Part shown: positions 16,799 through 25,708 of the stretch, one piece after another
Numbering within the stretch: position 1 is the stretch's first letter
Layout of the letters: each line of letters begins with the position of its first letter
NCBI RefSeq assembly: GCF_011617245.1
Contig: NZ_CP050152.1
Coordinates: 3,524,503-3,588,502 of the forward strand
Direction: 5' to 3'
Source: Brevibacterium atlanticum
Lineage (GTDB): Bacteria; Actinomycetota; Actinomycetes; Actinomycetales; Brevibacteriaceae
DNA: 64,000 bases
The notes under the pieces: model-generated
Database searches by the model: none
What the model was told of the DNA's origin: nothing
Seen by the model: the letters and a program-made list of their open reading frames with translations, nothing else
Translations under genes and position numbers: made by a program

Positions 16799-17953
16799 TC
16801 AGCTCTGCAGTGACCTGGCTATGTCGAGCAGCCACCCGGTCCGGTTCCGCCACGCCGGGCGGAAGGCATAGACACAGGCGAGCCGGATGAGCGTGACTCG
16901 CTCGTACACCCTCACCCGAGCCGGGTCGATTCCCGCCGCCGAGGCGGTCCTGGCGATCTCGTCGATGACCGCGGCCGCCTGGGCAGTGGTCCACAGATTC
17001 TGCTCGGTGCGCCAGAGCGCGTGTGCTCTCAGGTTGCCGAGGTCGAGTGCGCGTTCGCCCCGGCAAGCGGTGTCGACGTCGAGCAGTCCCGGTCCGGCGA
17101 CCGGATCCCACATGATCTGCTTATCGTGCAGGTCCCGATGGATGAGGCCGAATGTGTCGTCCCTCGCCGAGGTGGCCCCGCCTTCAGGCTCCGTTGTGTG
17201 CTCGGTCGTTCGTTCCCGGGACGGGCCGCCGATGAGTTCGGCCGAGACCTCGACGATGAGTTCGTCGAGCTCGCCGGCTCCAGCGGCGAGCACGGGCAGT
17301 GCGCGATCGCGCCACGTTTTCAAGACCTCGACCTCGGCGGCGGCATCGTGGATCGGCACTATCGACTGCGACGCGGAACCGGACCCGGGAACGAGTCCGG
17401 GACCGGGCCCAGATCCGGGTCCGGGTCCGGATCCCGCCTTCGCCCAGGCGCCGAGCGCCTCCGCCCAGGCCCGTGCCCAGTCCGCACCGAGCGCGGCAGG
17501 GTCATGGAGTTCGACTCCGGGCACCGCACTGAGTACGACGGTCGAGGAATCCGACCGCAGCACCTGCGGGAGGGCGAACCCGGGGATGAAGCCCTCCGCC
17601 CTCCGCTGCCCGGTGAGGACATCGTCGGCTCTGCCCTCGCGGACACTTTTCGCGAAGCTGCCGTCAGGCAGTTGGACGACGGCACGCTTGCCCGGTCGGT
17701 GCGAGATCAGTCGACCACCCTCTTCGAGCAGGCCGGCGAGACCCGGCAGCTTCGGATCGCTGTCCGCTTCAAGGAGTCTCAGACCCGATTCGTCGAGGTA
17801 GCCTGCCCGGATCCCGAGGTCGGAATCCACTGCCTCCCACGCGATGCGACCTGGCCCGGCGGGCCACGCCCTGCGCACCGGGCATTCCGTCCCGCCGATC
17901 GTGACCGTGCCGGGGATGTGCATTGCGGCATCGTGGTCGAGATTCGTGCTCAC
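16799..17953 (-). CDS. APH/choline-kinase-fold phosphotransferase (last gene of glycan operon)
   Basis: 384 residues. The catalytic loop IHRDLHDKQIMWD and the metal-binding LLDVDTACRGERALDLGNL are the two hallmarks of the aminoglycoside phosphotransferase fold. The N-terminal lobe is divergent. Residues about 175-195 form a Gly/Pro-rich linker (GSGPGPGSGPGPG), encoded by imperfect GGTCCG-type hexamer repeats. Its start overlaps the upstream kinase stop, so both kinases are translated together. In this setting it more likely phosphorylates a sugar or lipid-linked intermediate than an antibiotic; the substrate is unknown. Confidence 0.75.
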   Translation of the reverse strand: MSTNLDHDAAMHIPGTVTIGGTECPVRRAWPAGPGRIAWEAVDSDLGIRAGYLDESGLRLLEADSDPKLPGLAGLLEEGGRLISHRPGKRAVVQLPDGSFAKSVREGRADDVLTGQRRAEGFIPGFALPQVLRSDSSTVVLSAVPGVELHDPAALGADWARAWAEALGAWAKAGSGPGPGSGPGPGLVPGSGSASQSIVPIHDAAAEVEVLKTWRDRALPVLAAGAGELDELIVEVSAELIGGPSRERTTEHTTEPEGGATSARDDTFGLIHRDLHDKQIMWDPVAGPGLLDVDTACRGERALDLGNLRAHALWRTEQNLWTTAQAAAVIDEIARTASAAGIDPARVRVYERVTLIRLACVYAFRPAWRNRTGWLLDIARSLQS

Positions 17954-19281
17954 GTCGGTTCTCCTCCTGCGTGTGCGACCCGAGCATCTGCGGCTAGGGC
18001 ATCGGCGCCTATGGGGCGTGCGACGTCGCCCATAGAACCGTCACCCAAGGCACTGCGCGCCGCATCGATGATCCGCATCGTCTCGGCTTGCCAGGTCTTC
18101 GAACAGCTGCGCCACGGTTCGAGCCCGGCTACGACCAGCGCCCAGGCCGTCCACGCGCCGAGGTCGACGTCTGTCCCGCCGGCCGAACGATAGCCGTAGA
18201 GAAAGGGGTGTTCGAGGTCGTGCAGTCCGGGATGACGTCGGCACGCGGCGACCCACCGGCCCAGATCCATCCCGATCGGCCCGATCGCGGATCGGTCGAG
18301 GTCGACGATCCGCCACTCGGAATGACAGACAAGCACCTGATCGGGACTGAGGTCACCGTGGATCTCCCGCAGTTCCCACTCCCCCGAGTGCCCGTCACTC
18401 GGCACGCCGTTTCCACCGGCGCCGGGTCCACCGGCGTCGACCTGTCCTTGCAGACGCCGTCGCAGTCCGACACGGAGTTCGTCGAGGTCTGGTCCGCGTT
18501 CCGGCACCAGGCGGGCAAGGGTTCGAACGGTATCCTCGGCCTGGTCGATCGGGTCGTCTGTCACCCGTTCATTCACCGGCTCCGGCTCTGCCCGGTGCAG
18601 TTCGGCGACGATCATGCCGACCTCCTCGGCCACGCTCGGGTCCGGCAGCTCACACAGGTCACCAGTCCCCCACCAGGGCGAACGGGTCGCAGTCTGACGC
18701 CGACCGATGAACTCGACCGGCAGGCTGGGCAGCTGTGCACGCTGCCACCGGTCAGCCGCCTCGGCGAGGTGGCGTTGAGACCCGGCACCGATGCGCACGA
18801 ATTCCGGCGGCCCGTCGATCGGAGTGTGCTTGAGCAGCAGCCGTCGTGCGGGGTTGTAGCCGATGATCTCGATATCCCCGCCGAGGTGGTCGAGCGCCCG
18901 CACGATGTGTTTCCCGATCCGGGGATCAGCGAGCACCCCGCCGCTGATCAGCACAGCACCGGTCGCACCCGCCGCCCGCGGATCGGCGGCCTCGTGGACG
19001 GTCAGTTCCTGCCCGTTTCGGGCCGCTCGCCGCTGTGCGTTGGCGAGCTTGTCCGGACTCGTCATCACCGCTGTGAAACCCCAGTCGGCGAACGCGCCGA
19101 GGCGACCGGCCTCCTTCCGCCGCCACGCGACGATGACGCTGCGCCCCGGTTTGATGCGGATGCGAACCGGCCGGACTGCGAACCCCAAGCGCCGCGACAA
19201 CGCGGTCGCCGAGCGCAGCTGACCGACGTAAGGCAGATTCGCGAAGTCCGCGTCCACCTGATCACAGCTCGTCGCCGTCAT
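17950..19281 (-). CDS. APH-fold phosphotransferase (second kinase of glycan operon)
   Basis: 443 residues. EIHGDLSPDQVLV is the catalytic loop and WRIVDLDRSAIGPIGMDLGRW the metal-binding segment of APH/HipA-like small-molecule kinases. The roughly 200 N-terminal residues form a divergent lobe with a basic segment (RIKPGRSVIVAWRRK). The ATG overlaps the ABC transporter stop (ATGA), and its own stop overlaps the next kinase start. Two unlike kinases back to back suggest two phosphorylation steps, or a catalytic and a regulatory copy. No substrate can be named. Confidence 0.75.
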   Translation of the reverse strand: MTATSCDQVDADFANLPYVGQLRSATALSRRLGFAVRPVRIRIKPGRSVIVAWRRKEAGRLGAFADWGFTAVMTSPDKLANAQRRAARNGQELTVHEAADPRAAGATGAVLISGGVLADPRIGKHIVRALDHLGGDIEIIGYNPARRLLLKHTPIDGPPEFVRIGAGSQRHLAEAADRWQRAQLPSLPVEFIGRRQTATRSPWWGTGDLCELPDPSVAEEVGMIVAELHRAEPEPVNERVTDDPIDQAEDTVRTLARLVPERGPDLDELRVGLRRRLQGQVDAGGPGAGGNGVPSDGHSGEWELREIHGDLSPDQVLVCHSEWRIVDLDRSAIGPIGMDLGRWVAACRRHPGLHDLEHPFLYGYRSAGGTDVDLGAWTAWALVVAGLEPWRSCSKTWQAETMRIIDAARSALGDGSMGDVARPIGADALAADARVAHAGGEPT

Positions 19282-21110
19282 GAGGAGGCTCCCATCTGCA
19301 CGGGTACGCTCGCCGAGTCATCGGACTGCGAACGGATCCACCTGGCGAACCGAGTGCCCGCATCGGCGGCGAGAGCGTTCGGCGCTCCGTCCTCGACGAT
19401 CCGCCCGCCCTCGAGCCACACCACGCGATCGAGCCCGCGGATCATCGCCACGTCGTGGCTGATGACGATGCTCGTGCGGCCCTGTGTGAGAGCGGAGACG
19501 GAGTCGGCCACCTCGGCGCGGGTCTGCGGGTCGAGACCCGTCGTGGCTTCGTCGAAGACGACGACCGGGGCATCGCGGACCAAGGCTCGGGCGATGGCCA
19601 GGCGCTGCCGCTGCCCACCCGAGAGCGTGTCCCCACGATTGCCGAGTTCGGTGTCGTAGCCCTCGGGAAGGGCCCGGATGAACTCGTCGGCGCGGGCCGC
19701 GCGGGCGGCAGTGACCACCTCGGCGTCGGTGGCGTCGAGCCGGCCGTAGCGGATGTTCTCCCGCACGCTCGCAGCGAAGAGCACGGACTCCTGGAGGAGG
19801 ACGGACACATTTTGGCGCAGCGAGGCCCGCGTGACGTTGTGGGTGTCGTAGCCGTCGAGGTAGATCGATCCGGAATCCGGCTGACTCAAGCGCAGCAGGC
19901 AGCTGACCAGGGTGGACTTACCCGCCCCGGATGCCCCGAGGATGCCGATCTTCTGTCCGGCGGGGATGAGCAGATCCAGATCGTCGAACAGGGGCCGGCC
20001 GTGACCGTCGGCCGAGTTGATGCCGGTGAAGACGACGTCTCCGGAGACCGGGCCCATGGTCACCGCACCCGGGGCGTCGGCGATCTCGACGGGTTCGTCG
20101 AGGAGATCGGCGATCCGCTCCCCCGAGGCGGCCGCGCGGGCGATGCGGCCGGTGTACTTGGCCATGTCCCGCAGCGGCTTCATCGCGATCTTGAGGTAGA
20201 GGAGAAAGAGGACGAGGTCGCCCGGGGACATCGATCCGCGCAGCACCTGCCACCCGCCGAAGGCGAGCACGAGTGCCTGCGAGATGCCCACGAGAACATC
20301 GGTGGAGCGTTCGAGTCCGGCGGCCAGACGGCGTGCCCGGACTCCGGCCTGGAGTGCCCGTTCGTTACCGTCGGCGAAGTCGCGGGCCACGGTCTTCTCG
20401 AGCCCGTAGGCCTGGACGACGCGGATGGCGCCGAGCGCCTCGGCGGCGGATCCGACGAGCCTGCCCTCGCCCTTGCGGGTCGAGCGGGAGGCTCGCGTGA
20501 TCTTCGGAGTCGTGACCTTCGACAGCAGCCCGTACACGGCGGCGGTGGCGAGCACGATCGCGCTGAGCACAGGGTCGAGGATGACCATGACGACCAGGAG
20601 CACTGCCAGGGTGACGACGTTGCCGACCAACGGCAGTCCCGCTGTCACGGCGACCTCCTGCAGGCGTCCGATGTCGCCGACGAGCCGCTGCGAGGTGTCC
20701 CCGATCGACGCTTTCGAGTGGTACCGCAGCGACAGGGACTGGACGTGATCGAACACGCGTGAGCGCAGCTGGGTGGCCACACGGGCGCCGACGAGGGCGA
20801 AGCAGATCGTCGATGCGTAGTTCGCCGCAGCCCGTCCGCCCACGATGACGGCGAGGCCGATCGCTACGACGGCGAGCGTCGTGCCGACGCCTGCATCGAG
20901 GCCGAACGTCGGGGCGATCTGTGCGCCGAGGGCCGCGGTGACGGCGTCGACGGCGAGCTTGATCGGCCAGGGTTCGAGGATGCGGAAGACGACGTCCGCC
21001 AACAGTGCAAGCATGCCGCCGACGATCAGCCACGTGTGCCCGGGCAGATGCGGGGTGATGATCCGCAGGGTGCGCCGCAGCGCGGAAGCGGAGATGTTCT
21101 TCGCGCTCAT
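19278..21110 (-). CDS. ABC exporter, fused membrane and ATPase domains
   Basis: 610 residues. A six-helix exporter membrane domain spans about residues 20-320. The ATPase follows with Walker A GASGAGKST, signature LSGGQRQRLAIARAL, and Walker B VVVFDEATTGLDPQ. Half-transporters of this MsbA-like type work as dimers and export lipids, glycolipids or peptides. The start at 21108-21110 overlaps the glycosyltransferase stop; the in-frame extension upstream is not needed. Encoded among glycosyltransferases, it is a good candidate for flipping a glycosylated product across the membrane. Confidence 0.87.
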   Translation of the reverse strand: MSAKNISASALRRTLRIITPHLPGHTWLIVGGMLALLADVVFRILEPWPIKLAVDAVTAALGAQIAPTFGLDAGVGTTLAVVAIGLAVIVGGRAAANYASTICFALVGARVATQLRSRVFDHVQSLSLRYHSKASIGDTSQRLVGDIGRLQEVAVTAGLPLVGNVVTLAVLLVVMVILDPVLSAIVLATAAVYGLLSKVTTPKITRASRSTRKGEGRLVGSAAEALGAIRVVQAYGLEKTVARDFADGNERALQAGVRARRLAAGLERSTDVLVGISQALVLAFGGWQVLRGSMSPGDLVLFLLYLKIAMKPLRDMAKYTGRIARAAASGERIADLLDEPVEIADAPGAVTMGPVSGDVVFTGINSADGHGRPLFDDLDLLIPAGQKIGILGASGAGKSTLVSCLLRLSQPDSGSIYLDGYDTHNVTRASLRQNVSVLLQESVLFAASVRENIRYGRLDATDAEVVTAARAARADEFIRALPEGYDTELGNRGDTLSGGQRQRLAIARALVRDAPVVVFDEATTGLDPQTRAEVADSVSALTQGRTSIVISHDVAMIRGLDRVVWLEGGRIVEDGAPNALAADAGTRFARWIRSQSDDSASVPVQMGASS

Positions 21111-22351
21111 GCCCTCACCGCCGTGGTTCGGATCTCCACCGGGGCCTCCGCAGGCTCCTCCACCGGCGCGAGGATCTCCCGACACCGCTGGGTCCAGGAA
21201 TGGCGGGCCAGCGCTTCGGACCGAGCACGCGCACCCATCTCGGCCCGCAGATCGCCATCGTCGATGAGCTTCTGCAGGGCCCGGGTGAGGTCAGCAGTGT
21301 CGGTCGGGTCGGTGAGGATTCCGGCTCCGGATTCGGCGAGCACACCGGGAATCGCTCCGACCGCCGAGGCGACGACGGGCAGTCCCGCAGCCAGATACTC
21401 GTAGACCTTGAGCGGGGAGAAGTAGTTCTCCCCGGCCGGATACGGGGCGACCGCGAGGTCGAATTCGCGCAGCGCCGCAGGCACGGCCTCGGGGGCGAGC
21501 GCACCGTGGAAGTGCACTCGACCGGTCAGATCGAGTGCACGCACCTGTGCCTCGAGCGCTTCGGCTTCGGGTCCGCGACCGACGATGTCGAGGCGGAAGT
21601 CCCCGGTCAGTCCGGCGCAGGCGGTGATGAGTCGATCCGTGCCGTGCCAGGGTTTGAGTGTGCCGACGAACCCGATCCGGACCGGTCGCTGCACGCTGGG
21701 ACCAAGCCCGCGTAGGCCCATGTCGCCGAGGCGGCCGTGGCCGGGTCTGCCGTGATCGCCCTGCGGGGTGATCCGTTCCGTATTCACTCCATTGGGGACG
21801 ACGCTGACGTCGTCGAGACCCGGGTAGTCCGTGCGGACCCAGTCGGCGATGAGTTCACTCACGCACACGATGCGGTCGGCTCCGGCGAAGCTCGCCGCAG
21901 TGGCGCGAGCGGCATGCTCGGCGTGGACGAGGCCGCGGTGGGTCCGCTGTTCGTCGAGCAGAGGTGCGTTGACCTCCATGACGAGCGGAACCCCGAGGCG
22001 TTCGCTGATGCGGGCGCCGGCGGTGGAGAACAGGGAATACCGTTCGTAGACGAGGTCGAACCCCGCCTGCCCTGCGGCTGTGGTCTCGGTGACCAGGTCG
22101 GCGAGCATATCGGACAGGCGCAGCAGCGCGATCTCCCGCTGAGAGCGGTCGAGTCCGCGCGGCACCTCGAGTCGAGTGACATCGAGGTCGGCGAGGTCTG
22201 CGGGAATGTCGTCGTCGGTGCGGGTGCAGAACACGCTGACCTCGTGGCCGAGAGCCCGGAATGTGCGCACGACCTCTTGGACGTGGACGCTGGCACCTTT
22301 CGTGCCGAAGACCCCGACGCCGGGGTCGAGGAGGACATAGGCGATTCTCAT
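21107..22351 (-). CDS. Family 4 glycosyltransferase (GT-B)
   Basis: 414 residues. The N-terminal Rossmann lobe opens with MRIAYVLLDPGVGVFGTKGA, and the C-terminal lobe has IGFVGTLKPWHGTDRLI. The nucleotide-sugar ExxxxxxxE region follows, around ENYFSPLKVYEYLAAGLPVV. These retaining enzymes transfer hexoses from NDP-sugars. Start and stop both overlap the neighbours by the ATGA pattern. The acceptor is unknown. Confidence 0.88.
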   Translation of the reverse strand: MRIAYVLLDPGVGVFGTKGASVHVQEVVRTFRALGHEVSVFCTRTDDDIPADLADLDVTRLEVPRGLDRSQREIALLRLSDMLADLVTETTAAGQAGFDLVYERYSLFSTAGARISERLGVPLVMEVNAPLLDEQRTHRGLVHAEHAARATAASFAGADRIVCVSELIADWVRTDYPGLDDVSVVPNGVNTERITPQGDHGRPGHGRLGDMGLRGLGPSVQRPVRIGFVGTLKPWHGTDRLITACAGLTGDFRLDIVGRGPEAEALEAQVRALDLTGRVHFHGALAPEAVPAALREFDLAVAPYPAGENYFSPLKVYEYLAAGLPVVASAVGAIPGVLAESGAGILTDPTDTADLTRALQKLIDDGDLRAEMGARARSEALARHSWTQRCREILAPVEEPAEAPVEIRTTAVRA

Positions 22352-23778
22352 GAGACTGGCTCCATCTCGGTCTGATGTGCGGTCGATGGCGCGGCAGCGA
22401 GCGCCGCTGCGTCGGCGAGGCGAGCGAGTTCGCGGGCTTGAACGGTCGAATCGTGCATTCGGCAGACTCGGTCGCGGGCGGCATCGGTGATGGCGCGGAT
22501 GTCCGCGGGATTCGTACGGAGGGCGACGGCCACCTCGGCGATGGTGGAGGCGATGTTCTGCTCATCGGACCCATCGATGAGCCACCCCGTGCGGCCGTGG
22601 TCGATGACCTCGGGCACGGCCGTGACCGCCCCGGCGATGCACGGGATCCCGGTGGCCATGCCCTCGAGGAGCACGGTGGGCAGGCCATCGGCGTTGCCGT
22701 CAGAGCCGATGACGAACGGGACGACGAGGAGGTCGTGGTCGGTGAGCATGTCGCGGACCTCGGCCTGGGTGAGCGCCCCGTGGAAGGTCACGAGGTCATC
22801 GAGGCCGAGCGTGCGGGTCCGGGTCTGCAGATCGCCCTCGAGCGGGCCGGTGCCGACGAGGTCGAGCCGGCAGGTGGTCCCCTGCGCGCGGAGGAGCGCG
22901 AGTGCGTCGAGCAGGTGGGCGAATCCCTTCTTCTCGACGAGGCGGCCGACCGCCAACAGCGAGGGGACCTCGTCCGCTCCGGGACGCGCCGTTCCGGGTG
23001 CGTTCGGTACGGTCCGGCTCTGCGCGGGATCCGACGCGGCGTCTTCCGGTCCGCCCTGCCGTGGCCGGTAGGGGAAGCGGTCGAGTTCGAGGCCGTTGCG
23101 CACGACGACGACCCGATCGGCGAGTTCGGGGCCGAGCACCTGAGAGAGGTAGCGCCGGTTGAAGTCGCTGATCGCGATCACATGGTCTGCGTCGGCAGTC
23201 TTGCGCGCCAGATCGGTGAGCACCACGTCCTCGTGGAAGATGTCCTTCGCGTGTGTGGTGAACGAGTACGGGATGCCCGTGAGTGCCGAGGCGGCCCTGG
23301 CCACGGTCGTCGCCACCGAGGCGAAATGCGCGTGGAGGTGGGTGACGTCGTGGTCGAGCGCCAGCCGAGCGAGGGTGAGCGCTTGGATCGCGTCGTCGTG
23401 GTCGAGTTCCGCCAATTCGCCGAGGCGGCCAGGCAGGGTCGCGGCCAAGTGCTGATCCGCTGCGACCTCGGCGAAGGTCTGCCAGAAGCTGCGGGCGCTC
23501 GACGGGCGGTCGATGTGGATGACCTCGGCGCGGACGCGGGAGAGTTCGGGGTGGAACCGTGTGTCGGTGCTCGGCCGCAGGGAGAAGATCACGAGGTCTT
23601 CGCCGGCGGCCTCGCGGGCGAGGATCTCGGAGACGATGAAGGTCTCGGAGAACCGCGGGTACATCTTGAGCACATAGGCGCGACGGCGGGCAGGCCGTGA
23701 GGCGGGCGGCTGTGATATGGGGGTCGCCTGGACCGGGTGTGTGGGTTCCAAGGTCGTCGGTGTCGTGTCAGACAGCAT
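22348..23778 (-). CDS. Family 4 glycosyltransferase (GT-B)
   Basis: 476 residues. YPRFSETFIVSEILARE at about residues 40-56 and HAHFASVATTVARA are typical of a GT4 branch that works in exopolysaccharide synthesis. The C-terminal lobe has LLAVGRLVEKKGFAHLLDAL and a GNADGLPTVLLEGMATGIP donor-binding segment. The first 30 residues are Pro/Thr-rich and probably disordered. It overlaps the upstream glycosyltransferase by 11 bases. Confidence 0.87.
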   Translation of the reverse strand: MLSDTTPTTLEPTHPVQATPISQPPASRPARRRAYVLKMYPRFSETFIVSEILAREAAGEDLVIFSLRPSTDTRFHPELSRVRAEVIHIDRPSSARSFWQTFAEVAADQHLAATLPGRLGELAELDHDDAIQALTLARLALDHDVTHLHAHFASVATTVARAASALTGIPYSFTTHAKDIFHEDVVLTDLARKTADADHVIAISDFNRRYLSQVLGPELADRVVVVRNGLELDRFPYRPRQGGPEDAASDPAQSRTVPNAPGTARPGADEVPSLLAVGRLVEKKGFAHLLDALALLRAQGTTCRLDLVGTGPLEGDLQTRTRTLGLDDLVTFHGALTQAEVRDMLTDHDLLVVPFVIGSDGNADGLPTVLLEGMATGIPCIAGAVTAVPEVIDHGRTGWLIDGSDEQNIASTIAEVAVALRTNPADIRAITDAARDRVCRMHDSTVQARELARLADAAALAAAPSTAHQTEMEPVS

Positions 23779-24985
23779 GGCTGGTCTCCTCGAATGAGGT
23801 GGGCAAGTGGTCCGGCATGGCCGCGGGCTGGCCCGCGATGAGTTCGGCAGCCAGCCGGGGAACGGCGGCCAGTCCTCTCAGGTCGATGTGTGAGCGGTCG
23901 GTCCGCGCTCCGGCATGCGCTGCGAACCAGTCACCGAGCGCTTCGGCATCGAGGCAGTCGATCGAGCGGGTGTCGACCGCTTCCGCCGCCGCCAGGGCGA
24001 AGGCTCGCCTGGGCTGTTCGGCCCGGTGGCCTTTGCGGGGAACGACGAGGGCGGGGGTGCTGGTGGACATCAGCTCGGCCAGCGTGTTGTACCCACCCAT
24101 GCACACAACCGCCTCGGCGGAGGCGACGAGTCCGGGGATGTCGTCACTGTGGCGGATGACGGTGGTGTCCTCAGCTGCGCGGGCACGCAGCCTGTCGAAC
24201 TCCTCGGCATCCATCTGCGGTCCGGTGACGATGAGGTGGCGGTGCCCGTCCGGGGGTCTCGCGTCGACGGCGACGGAGGCGAGACCGCCGCCGTCGGAAC
24301 CTCCGCCGAGGCAGGTGAGGACGAAACGGTCGGACCTGACTGCCGCCGGCGCGGCACCACCGTCATCCGGGCGGTGGTGAGAGAGGTAGCCGGTCGTGAA
24401 CGCCTTGGCAGCCAGCACGGCGGGAACCTCGCCCGTGGCCCGCGGGTCGTAGACGTCTGCGTCGCCGTAGATCCAGACAGCGTCGAATGCCTCGGCCACA
24501 CGGTTCGCTCCGCCGGCTCTCTCCCATTCGGCGGCGATGACGGATGGGGTGTCGAGGACTTCGCGCAGGCCGAGGACGGTGCGGCACCCGTGGACGCGGA
24601 CCTGGTCGATGGCGGCGCTCAGCTCACCGCCGATGCCGAACGGGTGCCGGTCGACGATGAAGAGCTCGGGTCGCTGTTGGTCGAGGATCGCCGAGATCGC
24701 TGCGGTGCGCAGAGCGCTCAACCCTGCCATCGAAGAGGCGAGCGCTCGCGGGGCATAGCCGCCGCCGGCGGGAGTGACTCCGGGCAGGATCACCCAGTCC
24801 CAGCCTGCCGGCAGGTCGAATCGCGCGGCCTCGGGGCTGCTGGCGATGAGCAGCCCGGAGACCTTTCGGCCCGTCAGTTCAGGCAGCTCACGGTCCAGGG
24901 CGAAGGCCAGCGCGCGATTGCGCCGGATGTGGCCAAGTCCCAGCGAGTCATGGGAGAACAGTGCGATTCTCAGTCGTCTTCTCAT
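23768..24985 (-). CDS. MurG-like predicted glycosyltransferase (first gene of glycan operon)
   Basis: 405 residues. The N-terminus LFSHDSLGLGHIRRNRALAF has the Gly-His-Ile-x-Arg pattern of the MurG/UDP-glycosyltransferase superfamily. VCMGGYNTLAELMS is its nucleotide-sugar loop, and TPALVVPRKGHRAEQPRRA the C-terminal acceptor/donor clamp. It resembles the predicted glycosyltransferase group COG4671. It is the 5' gene of the six-gene run ending at 16799 and lies 63 bases after the two-component system on the same strand. Donor and acceptor are unknown. Confidence 0.8.
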   Translation of the reverse strand: MRRRLRIALFSHDSLGLGHIRRNRALAFALDRELPELTGRKVSGLLIASSPEAARFDLPAGWDWVILPGVTPAGGGYAPRALASSMAGLSALRTAAISAILDQQRPELFIVDRHPFGIGGELSAAIDQVRVHGCRTVLGLREVLDTPSVIAAEWERAGGANRVAEAFDAVWIYGDADVYDPRATGEVPAVLAAKAFTTGYLSHHRPDDGGAAPAAVRSDRFVLTCLGGGSDGGGLASVAVDARPPDGHRHLIVTGPQMDAEEFDRLRARAAEDTTVIRHSDDIPGLVASAEAVVCMGGYNTLAELMSTSTPALVVPRKGHRAEQPRRAFALAAAEAVDTRSIDCLDAEALGDWFAAHAGARTDRSHIDLRGLAAVPRLAAELIAGQPAAMPDHLPTSFEETSHAV

Positions 24986-25048
24986 GCATCTCAGCCTGTC
25001 GGCTGCACATAAGATGGAATTAAGACGCGGATGAGAAGAATCTTAGGT

Positions 25049-25708
25049 TCAGTCCACCCGGTAGCCGAACCCGCGCACTGTGGTCACGAAATCGGTGCCG
25101 AGCTTCCTGCGCAGATACCCGATGTAGACGTCGACGACGTTCGAGCCGGGGTCGAAGTCGAAGCCCCACACATGGGAGAGCAGCTGTTCACGGGAGAGGA
25201 CATTGCCGCGGTGGCGCAGCAGGATCTCGGCCAAGGACAGCTCTCGTGCGGAGAGTTCGACGAGGCTGTCCCTGACCCACACCTGACGCTTGAGCAGGTC
25301 GATGCGCACCTCGTTGCGAACGAGCTCCGTGACTTCCTGCTCCTGCGGGCTCTCCTTGAGCCGCAGCCGGACCCGGGCGAGGAGTTCGGCGAAGCGGAAG
25401 GGCTTGATCATATAGTCCACGGCCCCTGATTCGAGGGCGTAGATCGTGTCGTCCGGGTTGTCCCGGGCGGTGAGCACGAGCACGGGCAGCTCCGGTCGCT
25501 GGGTTCGGAGCTGCTCGAGCACGCTGAAACCATCGAGCCCGGGCAGTCCGATGTCGAGCACGACGAGGTCGAAGTCTCCGGTCAGGGCCAGGTCTCGACC
25601 GGTGATCCCGTCGGCGGCGATCTGCGGGCGAAAGCCTGCGGCGGTCAGGCCCTTGGAGATGAACGCGGAGATCCGCTGTTCGTCCTCGACCACGAGAATG
25701 CTCTTCAC
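25049..25708 (-). CDS. OmpR-family response regulator
   Basis: 219 residues. The receiver domain has the acidic pocket VVEDEQ and phosphoacceptor Asp52 in VVLDIGLPGLDG. The winged-helix output domain (about residues 125-218) contains SLAEILLRHRGNVLSREQLL. The start is GTG at 25706-25708, overlapping the kinase stop (GTGA), so kinase and regulator are made together. The neighbouring glycan operon on the same strand is its likeliest target, by position only. Confidence 0.92.
   Translation of the reverse strand: MKSILVVEDEQRISAFISKGLTAAGFRPQIAADGITGRDLALTGDFDLVVLDIGLPGLDGFSVLEQLRTQRPELPVLVLTARDNPDDTIYALESGAVDYMIKPFRFAELLARVRLRLKESPQEQEVTELVRNEVRIDLLKRQVWVRDSLVELSARELSLAEILLRHRGNVLSREQLLSHVWGFDFDPGSNVVDVYIGYLRRKLGTDFVTTVRGFGYRVD

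Noticed and set aside
18088..19659. Plus-strand open frame over the second kinase and the end of the ABC transporter
   Set aside because: Crosses two real minus-strand genes and shows no domain; typical high-GC shadow.
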